Positions 9,297 to 19,238 are shown, counted from the first letter of the stretch. The stretch: DNA of 64,000 bases from Brumimicrobium glaciale (GCF_004152935.1 NZ_SETE01000009.1:51326-115325), one strand, 5' to 3'. Notes: generated from the letters alone by a model not told the origin. A program made the numbers and translations.

Positions 9297-12200
9297 TAAT
9301 TTTCCTCTTTTTTACCCGATTCAGATTCTTTATCACTTTTCTCTTTTGATTTTTCGTCTTTATTTTTTTCTGATGATTCTTCTTTAATTGGTTTATCATC
9401 GAATAAATTATTCCAGTGATTGAATTGACGCTGGAAAATTACCGAAATACCATTTACAAAGACTTGCCCATCAATAACATTTTCATATTCACTATCTCTG
9501 AATCCTTTCAATCTCCAACGTCCATCTTTGGTTAAAAGATATTGAATACTCGCATTTCCAACAACGGAATTTTCTTCACCAGGTTGAGCATCTCCTTGAA
9601 CGTTTACAGTGCTTCCTACTTGAACAATTAAACGATCGTCCAATAATTTTTTCTGAGCACTCACATTCAGGTCTGTTCTTTCTTCTGCAGTTTCTCCCTG
9701 GTAGTCAGTGTAGCTGTTTAAGCCAAAATTAAGTTCAACTCCAGAATTCCCCATCAATTTATCTGAATAAGAGTTTAATTGATCTGAAAGTGCTTGATTT
9801 ATGTTTTTTCTAACCATTCTCGCTGTTCCACCGCCACTTCCATCTGATCCTGAATTTGGATAAAATTTCTTTAATACTAATAGTGAGAAAACTTGCTTGT
9901 TTAAAGCGTCTTCTTCATTATTGACTTGTTTAATTCGACTATAAACAGTTCCATCAATTGCACCTCGCGAATCTTCAGGCATTCCTAAATTGAAGTTTAG
10001 CCTTGGTTGATCAAGCTCACCATTAACATTCAAATAGACTAAGAACGGTAATCTTTGGCGGTATTTATTTTTGACTTCTTCACTTGCACCAGCAGTTTGA
10101 GAAGCCATTAATGCTGAGGCAGAAGTTTCAATTTTATATTTTGCTGTAACACTTAATTCGGCATCCATAACATCACCGCCACTCCATGTAATGCTGCTTC
10201 CACGTTCCAATTCAAATTCACGTTTCACTAAATTATAAAGGCTCAAATTATAATGCCCTTTATTGATTTCAAAGCGTCCACTTAATGTTGTTCGTCCATT
10301 TTTAGCAATATTGAAATCTAAATCTCCATCTCCTGAAATATTTAGATTATCACCAGTTTTTGGATCTACAATCACATTGAACTCTGAACCTTTTTCAATT
10401 TTTAAGTTGGCATGCAATTCAATTCCTCCAAAAATGGTAACTGCAGTTGAATCACTATCCCTTGTAAGAATATTGTCTGGATTTTCTTTATTTACAAACT
10501 CGACTATTCCTTCACTTTTTTCCAATTTGGCTTGTGCATCTTGCAGCACGTAGGTAAAGTCAGTATTTTCATTGATGGAAATATCCATATCTACAACAGG
10601 GAAATTGAGGTTCCCTTTGATTGTTCCATTCATATCAAAGTCAAAAACGCCATAAAATTCTTCATTGTCCTCTTTTGTTGAATTTATAGGTTGAAAATTC
10701 TTGGCTTTAATACTCAAATCAAAATCTGGATTTGACATATTTTCTGTTGAAATAGAACCGTCTAAAGTAAATTTGTTGTTTTTTTCATCTTCAATTGAAA
10801 ACTTACTAAATGTGATATCTGAGTTGTCAATATTGATTTTATCATTGGCCAATCGGAATTTAGAATTCAATGCAGTAACGTTGAAATTAGCATCATTGAA
10901 CTGAATACTTCCCTTGTATTCCGGAGCACTCACATCTCCTTTTAGCGCAATTTCTCCTGAAATATTTCCTGATGCTTCATTTAAACTTTCACCTGAAATA
11001 ATAGCGATGGTTTTTATACCAATCTTATTCAAATTCACCATGAAATCTAATTCAGAACCTTTGTTTTGCAATGCATAGTCACCTTTAACCTCGATGTCAA
11101 CATCTTCTCCTTTTATAGCGAGATCAAGGTTGTAGTTATCGCCACTTTCAGACTTGGCTTTCAATGTCATTTTTCCAAGAGGAGCTTGTAAAGCCGTTAG
11201 ATCGGTGATTCCAAAATCAACATTTAAACCAAAATTATTAAATGGGTCAATGGCAACAATGTTTCCTTGCATATCGCCAGAAGCTAAAAGATTATCTTCG
11301 TTGAAAATGGCTAACAAATTGGCCAATTTAAAGTTCTCAAAGCCTATTCCAATGTTATTTTGGGGAGTTTTCACCAAGTCATTTGCAATTTTTATACTTT
11401 GATTTCCTTTACTAAAGACTAAATTTTGAGCAATGATATTTTTGTCCTCTAATCTTATTTCATTGTCTGCAGGAATGGACCAATTTTCACCATTAAAAAT
11501 TAGTTTTTCGTTGTCAAAATGTACTTTCAAATTAGAAGCTTTTCCTGAAATTTCAGTTTTTACGACATAAGACTCTTCTTGTTTGTCATTTAAAGCATGG
11601 AAATGAAGATTCAACTTTTGGTTACTAAAATCTCCGTCAAAATAAGTTCGGTTCATCACCAATGGACCAGCATCAAGTTCATTAAATCCAAATTTGAATT
11701 TCGCTTCTTTTTCAGATGATTTAAAATTTAATTTCAAACTATCAATTGTATTGTCTGCATAATTGAAGTAGGGCAGATCCAAATACGCATTTAACTGTTT
11801 TTCCTTCTGATCAAATTTGACATTCAATTGAAGCGTATCCATCGCATTAATGTCCGGAACTAAAAATTTAGTTATTAATTTAGATTGCGAAAGCTTCATA
11901 TTCAACTCTAGGTTTACATAGTCTTCAAAGTCATGCTCATGATCAATGGAATCAACGAAATATCCTTCTAATTGATGTTGAATAGCTTCTGTAATTCGAT
12001 CTATTCCTGCATTAGCGCGTAATTTACCATTTAAGAAATTACTGTTGATATCAAACGAAGTACTGTCTTTTGCTGCACAAGCTGTGATGTCAACAGGTCC
12101 CAAATAGTAGTTATTCTCGTCATATACAGCAACTCCTTCTCTTATATGTGTTTCAAAATTGAAGTTTTCGGCATTTCCTTCAAAACTGGCAATCATCATT

Positions 12201-14392
12201 AGTTTCGCTCTAATTTTCTTCTCTGATAAACCAAGCGCATACAAATCTGCTCCTTCTAATTTTAAATCTAATTGTACTTTGGGTTTTACAGAATCTAATT
12301 CAATTTTTGAATCTAATTTTAAATCTAAGAACTCATCTTTATAGCAAATATTAATGTCACCTTTTCCGTTCTTAAGCTGTCCATCCAATTCTAATTCGGA
12401 AAAATCATAACCGCTAAATTCTAATTTTGAAAAGTTAGAAGCCAATTTAGCATTCATGTCATTTACGGTATTCCCTTTTCCATTCGTCTTCATTTCAAAA
12501 GCAATTGTTCCTATTTCTGGATTTTTAAGAATTTTTCCAAGATTTAGATCAATCACGTTTATGACAGCATCGAAAGCAATTTCATTTTGTTGTTTGAATT
12601 TTCCATCAATTTTCACTTTTCCCTCAGGAATTGATAATTCTAGTTGAGCTTTTAAATCATCAAGTTTACCGCTTAAGTTACTTTGAAGAAGTACAGTTTT
12701 TGGAATAGAAATTCCTAAATCCTCCTCAGAAATAATGCTTGTTATGTCTGAACGTATGGAATAGAATGTGAGATTTTTTACATCAGCATATAAATTGTCT
12801 ACGTCTGTAAGGTTTTTAAACTGACCATTTGTTTTAATTTCTGTGTTTTGTCCCCAATTCACTTGGAACTTAGAAAGATTTAGTGCTGACAGTTTACCAT
12901 CTGCTTTAATTTCTCCAACGAATTGATGCTTCGCTAATTTATTTAAGTATTCGTTTTCTTTTAATTCTGGTGCAAATACGAATGCGTCGTTTAAATCAAT
13001 CACAAATTGTTTCAAATCGAGTGATAATTCAGAATTTTCTGGTGCTTCAATAAATTTCTCTAATGAAGCAAATTTTGCGTTTAAGTCAATATCAATAGAA
13101 CTATTTCCAGTTGCGACAATTAAATCTTCAATTGAAAAAGCTGTAGGATCAAGGGCAGCAATGAAAGCCAATTTATTTAAAGTGATTCCGCTTTTTTCAT
13201 GGAAAGACAAGTTTTCAAGCTCTAATTTTGCAGATTTATTTTTAGAAAGTAAAATGTCATTTGCCTTAAAATTGAAATCTGTCAATACTATATAGTCAGG
13301 ATTTAAACTTTTTAGTTCCTTTGGTTTATCACCAACTTGATAGTGTAAATTATTGTTTTGAAGGGCAATGGTTTCAACTTCCACATTCCAGTCGGGCCAA
13401 ACAAATGGTTCACCACTTTTAGGTGGAGTAGGAGCTTCAGTGGAATCTTTCACTTTTGGAGCGCCCATTTTTAACTTGATACTTGAATTGTTTAAGATCA
13501 AATTTCCAACTTTAATGTCTTGATTTGCTAAATCAGCTTTAGGAACTTGCAGCTCTAATTCATCCAAATCAATATCTGCAATTAGTTCATCAGGAACGGA
13601 TTCATAATGTGCAATTACATTTTTCAATTTTAAATTGTCGAGACTTAAATAGGGAAGTGTAGATTCTGTGGTATCTGATGGAGCGCTTGGCTTGGTTTGA
13701 ATATAACTCACTTTGGTATTTTCCAAAGCTATTTCAGCAACTTGAAATTTCATCTTTTCGAGATCTATATTTTTTCCTTCAAGATGAAGTTTACCCAAAT
13801 TAAGGTCAGCTTTCATGCCTGTCACAGCATCATCGTAAATTACTTTGAAATCTGAAAAATCAATCGAACCAACTGAAATCTTCAGCGGTTTGCTACTTGT
13901 GGTATCCGCCTCAGGTTCTGCTGCTGTTGAATCAGAAGCAAAAGCGTCAATCAGAAATTGATAATTAAAACCTTGAATCGAATCTTTTCGAATTACATTC
14001 GCACGAAGTCCAGTCCATTCCAAACCATCAATAGAGATTGGATTCCCCATTATAATTGGCCAAATTGGAATATCAACTTGTAGTTTTTTGGAATAGAGAA
14101 GTGTATCTCCTTTTTTATCTTCGAGAAATATTCCTTGTATATCGATAGCTCCACCAAATGTTATGAAGAGTTTTTCTATCTCAACTTTGGTTTGTGTCTT
14201 TTCCGAAACGAAATTGGTAAGTTTTCCAACAATAAGATTTTGTCCCCAAGGACTGCGCACGACAAGTACCAGAATAGTGAAAAGCACTAGCAGGACAAGT
14301 AGTATACTGCCCAAAATTCGTAAGATACGTTGCCACCAAGGACGTTTTTTCTTACTACTTACTTTACTCGTCTTTTCCGGGTCTTCTGTCAA
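9296..14392 (-). CDS. tamB: TamB: translocation and assembly module inner-membrane protein
   Basis: A 1698-residue protein of the AsmA/TamB (DUF490) superfamily. A cytoplasmic basic stretch is followed by one membrane anchor at about residues 24-46 (ILGSILLVLLVLFTILVLVV). The bulk, residues 60-1500, is repetitive beta structure predicted to form the hydrophobic groove of a bridge-like lipid transporter. The conserved DUF490 end is at about residues 1250-1640, with FEINKGHYNLSLYNLVKREF and QVGSTVNVQGDA as landmarks. The tail (about 1665-1698) is a Lys/Glu/Ser-rich low-complexity stretch. It is the first gene of a two-gene operon with tamL, its outer-membrane partner, and a promoter sits just upstream. 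The length is typical of Bacteroidota TamB. Confidence 0.92.
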   Translation of the reverse strand: MTEDPEKTSKVSSKKKRPWWQRILRILGSILLVLLVLFTILVLVVRSPWGQNLIVGKLTNFVSEKTQTKVEIEKLFITFGGAIDIQGIFLEDKKGDTLLYSKKLQVDIPIWPIIMGNPISIDGLEWTGLRANVIRKDSIQGFNYQFLIDAFASDSTAAEPEADTTSSKPLKISVGSIDFSDFKVIYDDAVTGMKADLNLGKLHLEGKNIDLEKMKFQVAEIALENTKVSYIQTKPSAPSDTTESTLPYLSLDNLKLKNVIAHYESVPDELIADIDLDELELQVPKADLANQDIKVGNLILNNSSIKLKMGAPKVKDSTEAPTPPKSGEPFVWPDWNVEVETIALQNNNLHYQVGDKPKELKSLNPDYIVLTDFNFKANDILLSKNKSAKLELENLSFHEKSGITLNKLAFIAALDPTAFSIEDLIVATGNSSIDIDLNAKFASLEKFIEAPENSELSLDLKQFVIDLNDAFVFAPELKENEYLNKLAKHQFVGEIKADGKLSALNLSKFQVNWGQNTEIKTNGQFKNLTDVDNLYADVKNLTFYSIRSDITSIISEEDLGISIPKTVLLQSNLSGKLDDLKAQLELSIPEGKVKIDGKFKQQNEIAFDAVINVIDLNLGKILKNPEIGTIAFEMKTNGKGNTVNDMNAKLASNFSKLEFSGYDFSELELDGQLKNGKGDINICYKDEFLDLKLDSKIELDSVKPKVQLDLKLEGADLYALGLSEKKIRAKLMMIASFEGNAENFNFETHIREGVAVYDENNYYLGPVDITACAAKDSTSFDINSNFLNGKLRANAGIDRITEAIQHQLEGYFVDSIDHEHDFEDYVNLELNMKLSQSKLITKFLVPDINAMDTLQLNVKFDQKEKQLNAYLDLPYFNYADNTIDSLKLNFKSSEKEAKFKFGFNELDAGPLVMNRTYFDGDFSNQKLNLHFHALNDKQEESYVVKTEISGKASNLKVHFDNEKLIFNGENWSIPADNEIRLEDKNIIAQNLVFSKGNQSIKIANDLVKTPQNNIGIGFENFKLANLLAIFNEDNLLASGDMQGNIVAIDPFNNFGLNVDFGITDLTALQAPLGKMTLKAKSESGDNYNLDLAIKGEDVDIEVKGDYALQNKGSELDFMVNLNKIGIKTIAIISGESLNEASGNISGEIALKGDVSAPEYKGSIQFNDANFNVTALNSKFRLANDKINIDNSDITFSKFSIEDEKNNKFTLDGSISTENMSNPDFDLSIKAKNFQPINSTKEDNEEFYGVFDFDMNGTIKGNLNFPVVDMDISINENTDFTYVLQDAQAKLEKSEGIVEFVNKENPDNILTRDSDSTAVTIFGGIELHANLKIEKGSEFNVIVDPKTGDNLNISGDGDLDFNIAKNGRTTLSGRFEINKGHYNLSLYNLVKREFELERGSSITWSGGDVMDAELSVTAKYKIETSASALMASQTAGASEEVKNKYRQRLPFLVYLNVNGELDQPRLNFNLGMPEDSRGAIDGTVYSRIKQVNNEEDALNKQVFSLLVLKKFYPNSGSDGSGGGTARMVRKNINQALSDQLNSYSDKLMGNSGVELNFGLNSYTDYQGETAEERTDLNVSAQKKLLDDRLIVQVGSTVNVQGDAQPGEENSVVGNASIQYLLTKDGRWRLKGFRDSEYENVIDGQVFVNGISVIFQRQFNHWNNLFDDKPIKEESSEKNKDEKSKEKSDKESESGKKEEN

Positions 14393-14411
14393 ATTTCTTA
14401 ATTAGAAAGGC

Positions 14412-14442
14412 CAAATTTAATCTTTCTGCATCATGGTAACAA
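14412..14442 (-). promoter_or_regulatory. Bacteroidota-type promoter for tamB-tamL
   Basis: On the minus strand, TAAATTTG (14419-14412) matches the TAnnTTTG -7 box, and TTG (14442-14440) lies 20 bases upstream as the -33 element. The -7 box ends 20 bases before the tamB ATG, so the leader is very short. Spacing equals that of the E1 promoter in this window. Confidence 0.5.
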
Positions 14443-14501
14443 TAGGACAGTCATTTATGTTGCGTTAAAATATGTAAAAGTGTAGAGATTTTGAATTATC
14501 G

Positions 14502-15389
14502 TTAGGCTTTTCTCACTTTTCTGGGCCTTAAAAAAGCATATTGAAGAAATATTGAAAGCAGAATTAAAAATACTCCTGCCCAAAATGCCATATTGAAATC
14601 TTCTGATTCATTAAAGATTAAAAAAGCAAGTGCAATTCCATAAATAGGTTCTAGGTTAAAATTGAGATTTACCGTAAAAGAATTGATTGTTCGTAAAGAT
14701 CGATTCAATAAAATATACATCAGAACAGTACAAACCACTGACAAAATTAAAAGATATATTAAGTTTGTTCCTTGGGGAATTTTGAATTGAAAGTCATGGA
14801 ATATTGACCAAAACAAAATAATAATACTTAAACCTAAAGTTCCACCAACCATTTGCAGCGTAGTGACTTTAAAAGTGTCGTGTTTTTTGACTAATCGTTC
14901 ATTAAAAATAGTGAAAAGCGAGACTAAAATTGAAGAAATAACGCCAAGAATAATTCCTTCTCGATAGGTGCTGTCAAATCCGAAAATTAGGGAGATTCCC
15001 AATAAACTCAGTGAACTCAAAGCCAGATTATTTAAAGAAAGTCTCGTTTTATTGATTAAAGGATCTAAAAGGGCGGTAAAAAAACTTGTTAAACAGAAAC
15101 ATAATATTCCTAAGGAAACAGTTGAGGCTTTTATACTTCCAAAAAAGAAAATCCAATGTAAACCCAATAAGGCGCCATTTGAAAGCAGTAAGAAATTGGC
15201 TTTTGAAAATGAGAAATTTCGGATTGATTTCTTCTTGATTAGAAATAAAATAAAAACCAAAATAAGCGAAGAAAATAGAACGCGATAAAATACCAACAAT
15301 GTTTCATTGAGCGAAATGAGTTTCCCGAAGATTCCACTAAAGCCGGCTAAGAAAATGGCCAAATGCATTTCAATATAAGATCTACTCAT
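14502..15389 (-). CDS. EamA/DMT-family transporter
   Basis: A 295-residue inner-membrane protein with ten predicted transmembrane helices arranged as two EamA repeats (about residues 5-135 and 145-290). Landmarks include LIFGKLISLNETLLVFYRV after the first helix, LHWIFFFGSIKAST, and NFNLEPIYGIALAFLIFNE in the second repeat, where the conserved Glu-Pro of the family appears. Members export small metabolites or amino acids; the substrate cannot be told from sequence. A basic C-terminal tail (RPRKVRKA) fits a cytoplasmic end. It is 110 bp downstream of the tamB start and in the same orientation, probably transcribed separately. Confidence 0.9.
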   Translation of the reverse strand: MSRSYIEMHLAIFLAGFSGIFGKLISLNETLLVFYRVLFSSLILVFILFLIKKKSIRNFSFSKANFLLLSNGALLGLHWIFFFGSIKASTVSLGILCFCLTSFFTALLDPLINKTRLSLNNLALSSLSLLGISLIFGFDSTYREGIILGVISSILVSLFTIFNERLVKKHDTFKVTTLQMVGGTLGLSIIILFWSIFHDFQFKIPQGTNLIYLLILSVVCTVLMYILLNRSLRTINSFTVNLNFNLEPIYGIALAFLIFNESEDFNMAFWAGVFLILLSIFLQYAFLRPRKVRKA

Positions 15390-15502
15390 TTTATTTCATC
15401 AGATTGATATCTCTTTGTAAATAAAAGTAGCTTATTCTAATTGATATTTTCAACAGTTTTGAAATAAAAAAGAGAATAGTTGTGATTTTTGAGGTTAAAA
15501 AC

Positions 15503-15537
15503 CAAAAAACGGCTTCACAATATTATGCGAAACCGTC
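15503..15537 (-). terminator. Intrinsic terminator downstream of the 15685-16468 gene pair
   Basis: On the minus strand a 10-bp stem (ACGGTTTCGC pairing with GTGAAGCCGT, two G-U pairs) with a 9-base loop is followed by TTTTTT. It lies about 150 bp after the stop of the 131-residue gene, the nearest upstream minus-strand gene. Confidence 0.6.
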
Positions 15538-15684
15538 TTTATTAAATGTATATTTTTTTTAATCCTATGTAATATCTGTGATAAAACTAGACATTGTTAA
15601 GCCTTTGATAACAAAACTTTAAAAACACCTGCACAGAGCTAGTCGAAGTGAGCATAACTCAGTATTTGGAGTTTTCTTAAAAGA

Positions 15685-16080
15685 CTATGTAAGATCGAGT
15701 TTATACTTCGTACTTAAAGCTGAAATAATCTCATCTTCAGTAAGCTTGTGATCAGATTTAGCATTTTCCTTTTTCATGCTGTTGTATTCATTTTGAACAT
15801 TTACTGCATCAAAAGTTTCTTCCCAATCAATTGTATTGTCAGGTGCGTGTGCTTTTACAATTTTCTCGAATTGCTTTACAAACTTTTCATCAGTTACATT
15901 AGCTGTAAATAATTTAAGCGTCCATGCCGAAACATGCTTCATTACAATGCCTTCAGTTCCTTTTTCTCCAATTTTCCAATCAATCGAGTTACCGATTTTT
16001 TTAACTGGAATTCTGTAAGAAAAATCCATGCTATCAATTGATAAATGAATTTGATTATCTTTAAGTGACTGGCTTATCAT
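15685..16080 (-). CDS. Hypothetical protein, overlaps its upstream neighbour
   Basis: A 131-residue soluble protein I do not recognise. The first 65 residues are beta-rich (QIHLSIDSMDFSYRIPVKKI, then IVMKHVSAWTLKLFTANV) and the remainder is helical and charged, ending in a LTEDEIISALSTKYKLDLT helix. No signal peptide or membrane segment. Its ATG lies inside the last codons of the 135-residue gene upstream, a 20-bp overlap, so the two are almost certainly co-transcribed and probably translationally coupled. A terminator follows at 15503-15537. Function unknown; the tight pairing suggests the two products work together. Confidence 0.65.
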   Translation of the reverse strand: MISQSLKDNQIHLSIDSMDFSYRIPVKKIGNSIDWKIGEKGTEGIVMKHVSAWTLKLFTANVTDEKFVKQFEKIVKAHAPDNTIDWEETFDAVNVQNEYNSMKKENAKSDHKLTEDEIISALSTKYKLDLT

Positions 16081-16468
16081 CTGTATTGTCTTCTTTTTTA
16101 TCCTCTGTTTTATCCTCTGTTTTTTCCGCTTTCTCTGCTTTTTTCTTTTGCTCTAGAATTTTATCAGCAACTTTCTTTGCGTCAACGCAAAACTTGTCAT
16201 TACCTTCTAATTTCCATTCTCCAGTTTTTTCTATGAAATGTCTAACAGTTTTTTCAATAACTACTGAATAACCTCCAAAAGATGCTAACATATTTTGTAC
16301 CTCTTCAAGGTAAGCAGCTTTGCTAAGATCATCAGAAACTACTTTGTTCCAAAGGTTATTGATGCGTTTAGATTTCTCTTGATATGCTGGACTTTTCTTT
16401 TTAAAAGCCATTAAAAAAAGTGAAAGTGCTTTTACTTCTGGTGATGGTTTTTCTTTACTTTTTGCCAT
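16061..16468 (-). CDS. Hypothetical protein with acidic/basic low-complexity tail
   Basis: A 135-residue cytoplasmic protein without a recognised domain. Residues 1-95 are mostly helical (EVKALSLFLMAFKKK, RINNLWNKVVSDDLSKAAYL, YSVVIEKTVRHFIEKTGEW). Residues 96-135 are a Lys/Glu/Asp tail built from short EKT/EDK/DKK units, likely disordered. Its 3' end overlaps the next gene by 20 bp. The start is the ATG at 16468. It is followed upstream by the oppositely placed gene end of dus (80 bp away, same strand), so a dus-135-131 transcript is possible. I infer no function. Confidence 0.65.
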   Translation of the reverse strand: MAKSKEKPSPEVKALSLFLMAFKKKSPAYQEKSKRINNLWNKVVSDDLSKAAYLEEVQNMLASFGGYSVVIEKTVRHFIEKTGEWKLEGNDKFCVDAKKVADKILEQKKKAEKAEKTEDKTEDKKEDNTDDKPVT

Positions 16469-16548
16469 TCTATTTATTGTGTTTTATATTCAAAAGGGCA
16501 AATATAGTTCAATATTATCATTTGATAGTTTATCGCGTGTTTTTCTGC

Positions 16549-17508
16549 CTAATATTCAACATTCATCTCTGTTCTCAAAATGTCATTGACAGCTTGTCTA
16601 TATTTTTGAGGATTTGCAGCTTTTTTTATTGCTTTATAGGTCTTGTGCGGATTAGAAGTTGTTTCAGCAAAATACTGCCAAAATCCCTGCATTTTCATTT
16701 TAATAGGAGTAGGGCCAGATAAGTATTCATCGTATTGCTGGTAAATGGTATCGTGGAATTCAGAGAATATTTCCCAACGGTTTTTAGGATATTCTTCTGT
16801 ATTGTTTTTAATCATATTCGGAAGAAAAGGATCAGTAATAAGTCCTCTTCCGATCATAAAATGGTCAATTGTTGGAAAACGTTTTTCAATCGCTTTAAAC
16901 GCAGAAACACTTGTAATATCTCCATTATAGTATAATTTATGCTTCGTGCTGGTCAAACATTTTTCAAAAGCATCTAAATCCACAGGACCTTTATAGAGTT
17001 GCTTTCCAATTCGGGCATGAATGGCTATATTTCTTAGTGGATATTTATCTAAAATAGGAAAAGTAGCTAAAATTTCTTCTGGATTATCATAGCCCATTCT
17101 CATTTTCATGGAAACCACAATATCTGATTCATTGTGCGCTTTGTGTAAAACATCGTCAATTTTTGCTGGCTGACAAATCAATCCCGAACCCATTCCTGAT
17201 TTAGTCACCATAGGATAAGGACAACCTAAATTCCAATTTAATTCTTTGTAGCCAAGACTTTGAACGTATTTCACAACAAATAAAAACTCATCAGGATCAT
17301 TCGTCATCACTTGGGGAATTACTTCCAAAGTGGTATTATTCTCAGGATCTAAATCGATTTGATAAGAATTTTTGATGACCAACTTACCTTGTAAACGAAT
17401 GTAAGGCGCATAAAAAGTATCTATTCCACCAAAATAATGATGAAAAGCATTGCGAAACCTGAAATCTGTGAAGCCTTGCAAAGGAGATGAAAGTAAAGTT
17501 GGAGCCAT
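16549..17508 (-). CDS. dus: tRNA-dihydrouridine synthase
   Basis: A 319-residue FMN-dependent enzyme of the Dus family, which reduces uridine to dihydrouridine in tRNA D-loops with NADPH. The TIM-barrel N-terminus starts directly with the FMN-binding segment (LLSSPLQGFTDFRFRNAF). The catalytic cysteine is Cys96 in NWNLGCPYPM. KMRMGYDNPEE and NIAIHARIGKQLYKGP carry the conserved Lys, Arg and His that contact FMN and RNA, and YYNGDITS plus MIGRGLITDPF bind the flavin phosphate. The helical C-terminal RNA-binding part covers about residues 235-319. The length fits the DusC-like subgroup. A -7 box for its promoter lies just upstream and the divergent lemA gene begins 187 bp away. Confidence 0.92.
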   Translation of the reverse strand: MAPTLLSSPLQGFTDFRFRNAFHHYFGGIDTFYAPYIRLQGKLVIKNSYQIDLDPENNTTLEVIPQVMTNDPDEFLFVVKYVQSLGYKELNWNLGCPYPMVTKSGMGSGLICQPAKIDDVLHKAHNESDIVVSMKMRMGYDNPEEILATFPILDKYPLRNIAIHARIGKQLYKGPVDLDAFEKCLTSTKHKLYYNGDITSVSAFKAIEKRFPTIDHFMIGRGLITDPFLPNMIKNNTEEYPKNRWEIFSEFHDTIYQQYDEYLSGPTPIKMKMQGFWQYFAETTSNPHKTYKAIKKAANPQKYRQAVNDILRTEMNVEY

Positions 17509-17524
17509 AGTCTATTTTGATGTG

Positions 17525-17532
17525 CAAAGATA
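17525..17532 (-). promoter_or_regulatory. TAnnTTTG -7 box for dus
   Basis: The minus strand reads TATCTTTG, a perfect TAnnTTTG, ending 17 bases before the dus ATG. No good TTTG/TTG is seen at the expected -33 spacing, so this is a one-box call. Confidence 0.4.
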
Positions 17533-17664
17533 AGGTTTTTGATTAATGGATTGAATTGTTTTTTGTATCTATAATTGTAATTATTCTTTAAAAAAAGCCA
17601 CAATAATATCTTGCTACAATTTCACAATATTTTCCAACATTATTACATCCAATCTAAATTATTG

Positions 17665-17672
17665 TATCTTTA
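17665..17672 (+). promoter_or_regulatory. Near-consensus -7 box for lemA
   Basis: TATCTTTA matches seven of eight positions of TAnnTTTG and lies 24 bases before the lemA ATG. The -33 region is poor. Low-confidence promoter call. Confidence 0.35.
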
Positions 17673-17695
17673 TATTAAATTAAAATAAATAGAAA

Positions 17696-18259
17696 ATGAG
17701 TGGATTTTGGATTGGTATAATTGCCGTTGTTATTCTAGTGTTTTGGGTTATTGCTATCTACAATGCCCTTGTTAGACTAAGAGAAAATAGAGAAAATGCA
17801 TTTGCTGATATTGATGTTCAATTAAAGCAACGTCATGATTTGGTTCCGCAATTGGTGAGCTCTGTAAAAGGTTATATGGAACATGAAGCTGGAACATTAC
17901 AAGCTGTTACGGCGGCAAGGCAAGCAGCGGTTGGAGCATCGACAGTGAATGAGAAAATAGCAGCAGAGAAACAATTAGATTCAGCTTTAAGCGGTTTAAA
18001 TATTCAAGTGGAAGCTTATCCTGATTTAAAAGCAAGTGCCAACTTTATGCAATTGCAGAATGAATTGTCTGATATTGAAAATAAATTAGCTGCTGTGAGA
18101 AGATTCTTTAACTCTTCTACAAAAGAATTGAATGTTTCAGTTCAGAAATTCCCAAATGTTGTTTTCGCTGGAATGTTCGGTTTCAAACAAGAACCAATGT
18201 TTGATGTTGGAGAAGCACAACGTGTGGTTATGGACAAAGCTCCAGAGATAAAATTCTAA
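17696..18259 (+). CDS. lemA: LemA family protein
   Basis: A 187-residue protein with one N-terminal membrane anchor (residues 4-24) and the family signature YNALVRLRENRENAFADIDV followed by QLKQRHDLVPQLVSSVKGY. The rest is a long helical bundle, ending in the conserved QRVVMDKAPEIKF region. LemA proteins are widespread, membrane-anchored, and of poorly defined function. They are often next to M48 peptidases or TPM-domain proteins, as here: the M48 gene starts 19 bp downstream. The start ATG is the only one consistent with the anchor. Length is typical. Confidence 0.93.
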   Translation: MSGFWIGIIAVVILVFWVIAIYNALVRLRENRENAFADIDVQLKQRHDLVPQLVSSVKGYMEHEAGTLQAVTAARQAAVGASTVNEKIAAEKQLDSALSGLNIQVEAYPDLKASANFMQLQNELSDIENKLAAVRRFFNSSTKELNVSVQKFPNVVFAGMFGFKQEPMFDVGEAQRVVMDKAPEIKF

Positions 18260-18278
18260 AAAATAGGCGTGTAAAACT

Positions 18279-19238
18279 ATGAAATATGTAGGACTGCAAG
18301 AGCAGATATCTTCAAACAATAGAAAATCAATACTTTTATTAGCGGCCTTTCCTTTACTGGTTTTGGTCATGGTTTTCATATTCTTTTTCGCTATAAATTA
18401 TACCGAAGAAGGTTTTCCAACTATAGATTTAGTACTAAAGCAATTTTTAAATGCAATTCCTATGGTCTTATTGGCCGTAGGAATTTGGTTTGTCATTGCT
18501 TATTTTGCGAATTCTAGCATGATTAATAACGCTGCAAAATCTCATTCTTTATCACGTAAGGAAAATATGGAGGTGTATAACCTTACAGAAAACTTGTGCA
18601 TGAGTGTGGGAATGAAAATGCCACAATTAAGAATAATAGATGATTCAGCATTAAACGCTTTTGCAAGTGGAATCAATGAAAAAACTTTTACAGTTACATT
18701 GACCAGCGGAATAATTGAAAAACTGGATGAGAAAGAATTGGAAGGTGTTATCGCACACGAGTTAATGCACATTCGAAATAGTGATGTGAAATTGTTAATC
18801 GTTTCTATCATTTTCGTTGGAATTTTCTCTTTCATTATGCAGGTTGCTTTAAGATCCATTTTATATGGTGGAATGTCTTCAAGACGAAGTAAAGATGATG
18901 GAAAAGGTGGTGCTGCAATAATGATTTTAATTGTCGTTTTAGCTGCTTTGGCATATTTCTTATCTATTCTTTTCAAACTGGCATTGAGCAGAAGAAGAGA
19001 ATATATGGCAGACTCAGGAGCTGCTGAAATGACTAAAAATCCTTTAGGTTTAGCAAGTGCTTTGGAGAAGATCTCAGGAAATCACCATGTTGATAAAATT
19101 AAAAGTGCTGATGTTCAACAAATGTTCATTGAAAACACTCCAAAAGATACTTCTGCGAGTTTGTTTGGAGGAGTTAAAGGACTTTTCTCAACACATCCTC
19201 CAATTGAAAAGAGAATTCAAATTCTAAAACAATTCTAA
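18279..19238 (+). CDS. M48 family membrane metalloprotease (HtpX-like)
   Basis: A 319-residue inner-membrane zinc protease. Two N-terminal membrane segments (about residues 22-46 and 60-82) precede the catalytic domain. The active site is His160-Glu-Leu-Met-His164 with the third ligand Glu241 in RREYMADSGAAE. Two further hydrophobic segments (about 170-190 and 210-235) lie between these, as in HtpX. The end has the family's FSTHPPIEKRIQIL motif. It presumably degrades or processes damaged membrane proteins. It forms a bicistron with lemA (19-bp spacing), the usual pairing. The WYL regulator starts 33 bp downstream and may be in the same transcript. Confidence 0.93.
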   Translation: MKYVGLQEQISSNNRKSILLLAAFPLLVLVMVFIFFFAINYTEEGFPTIDLVLKQFLNAIPMVLLAVGIWFVIAYFANSSMINNAAKSHSLSRKENMEVYNLTENLCMSVGMKMPQLRIIDDSALNAFASGINEKTFTVTLTSGIIEKLDEKELEGVIAHELMHIRNSDVKLLIVSIIFVGIFSFIMQVALRSILYGGMSSRRSKDDGKGGAAIMILIVVLAALAYFLSILFKLALSRRREYMADSGAAEMTKNPLGLASALEKISGNHHVDKIKSADVQQMFIENTPKDTSASLFGGVKGLFSTHPPIEKRIQILKQF

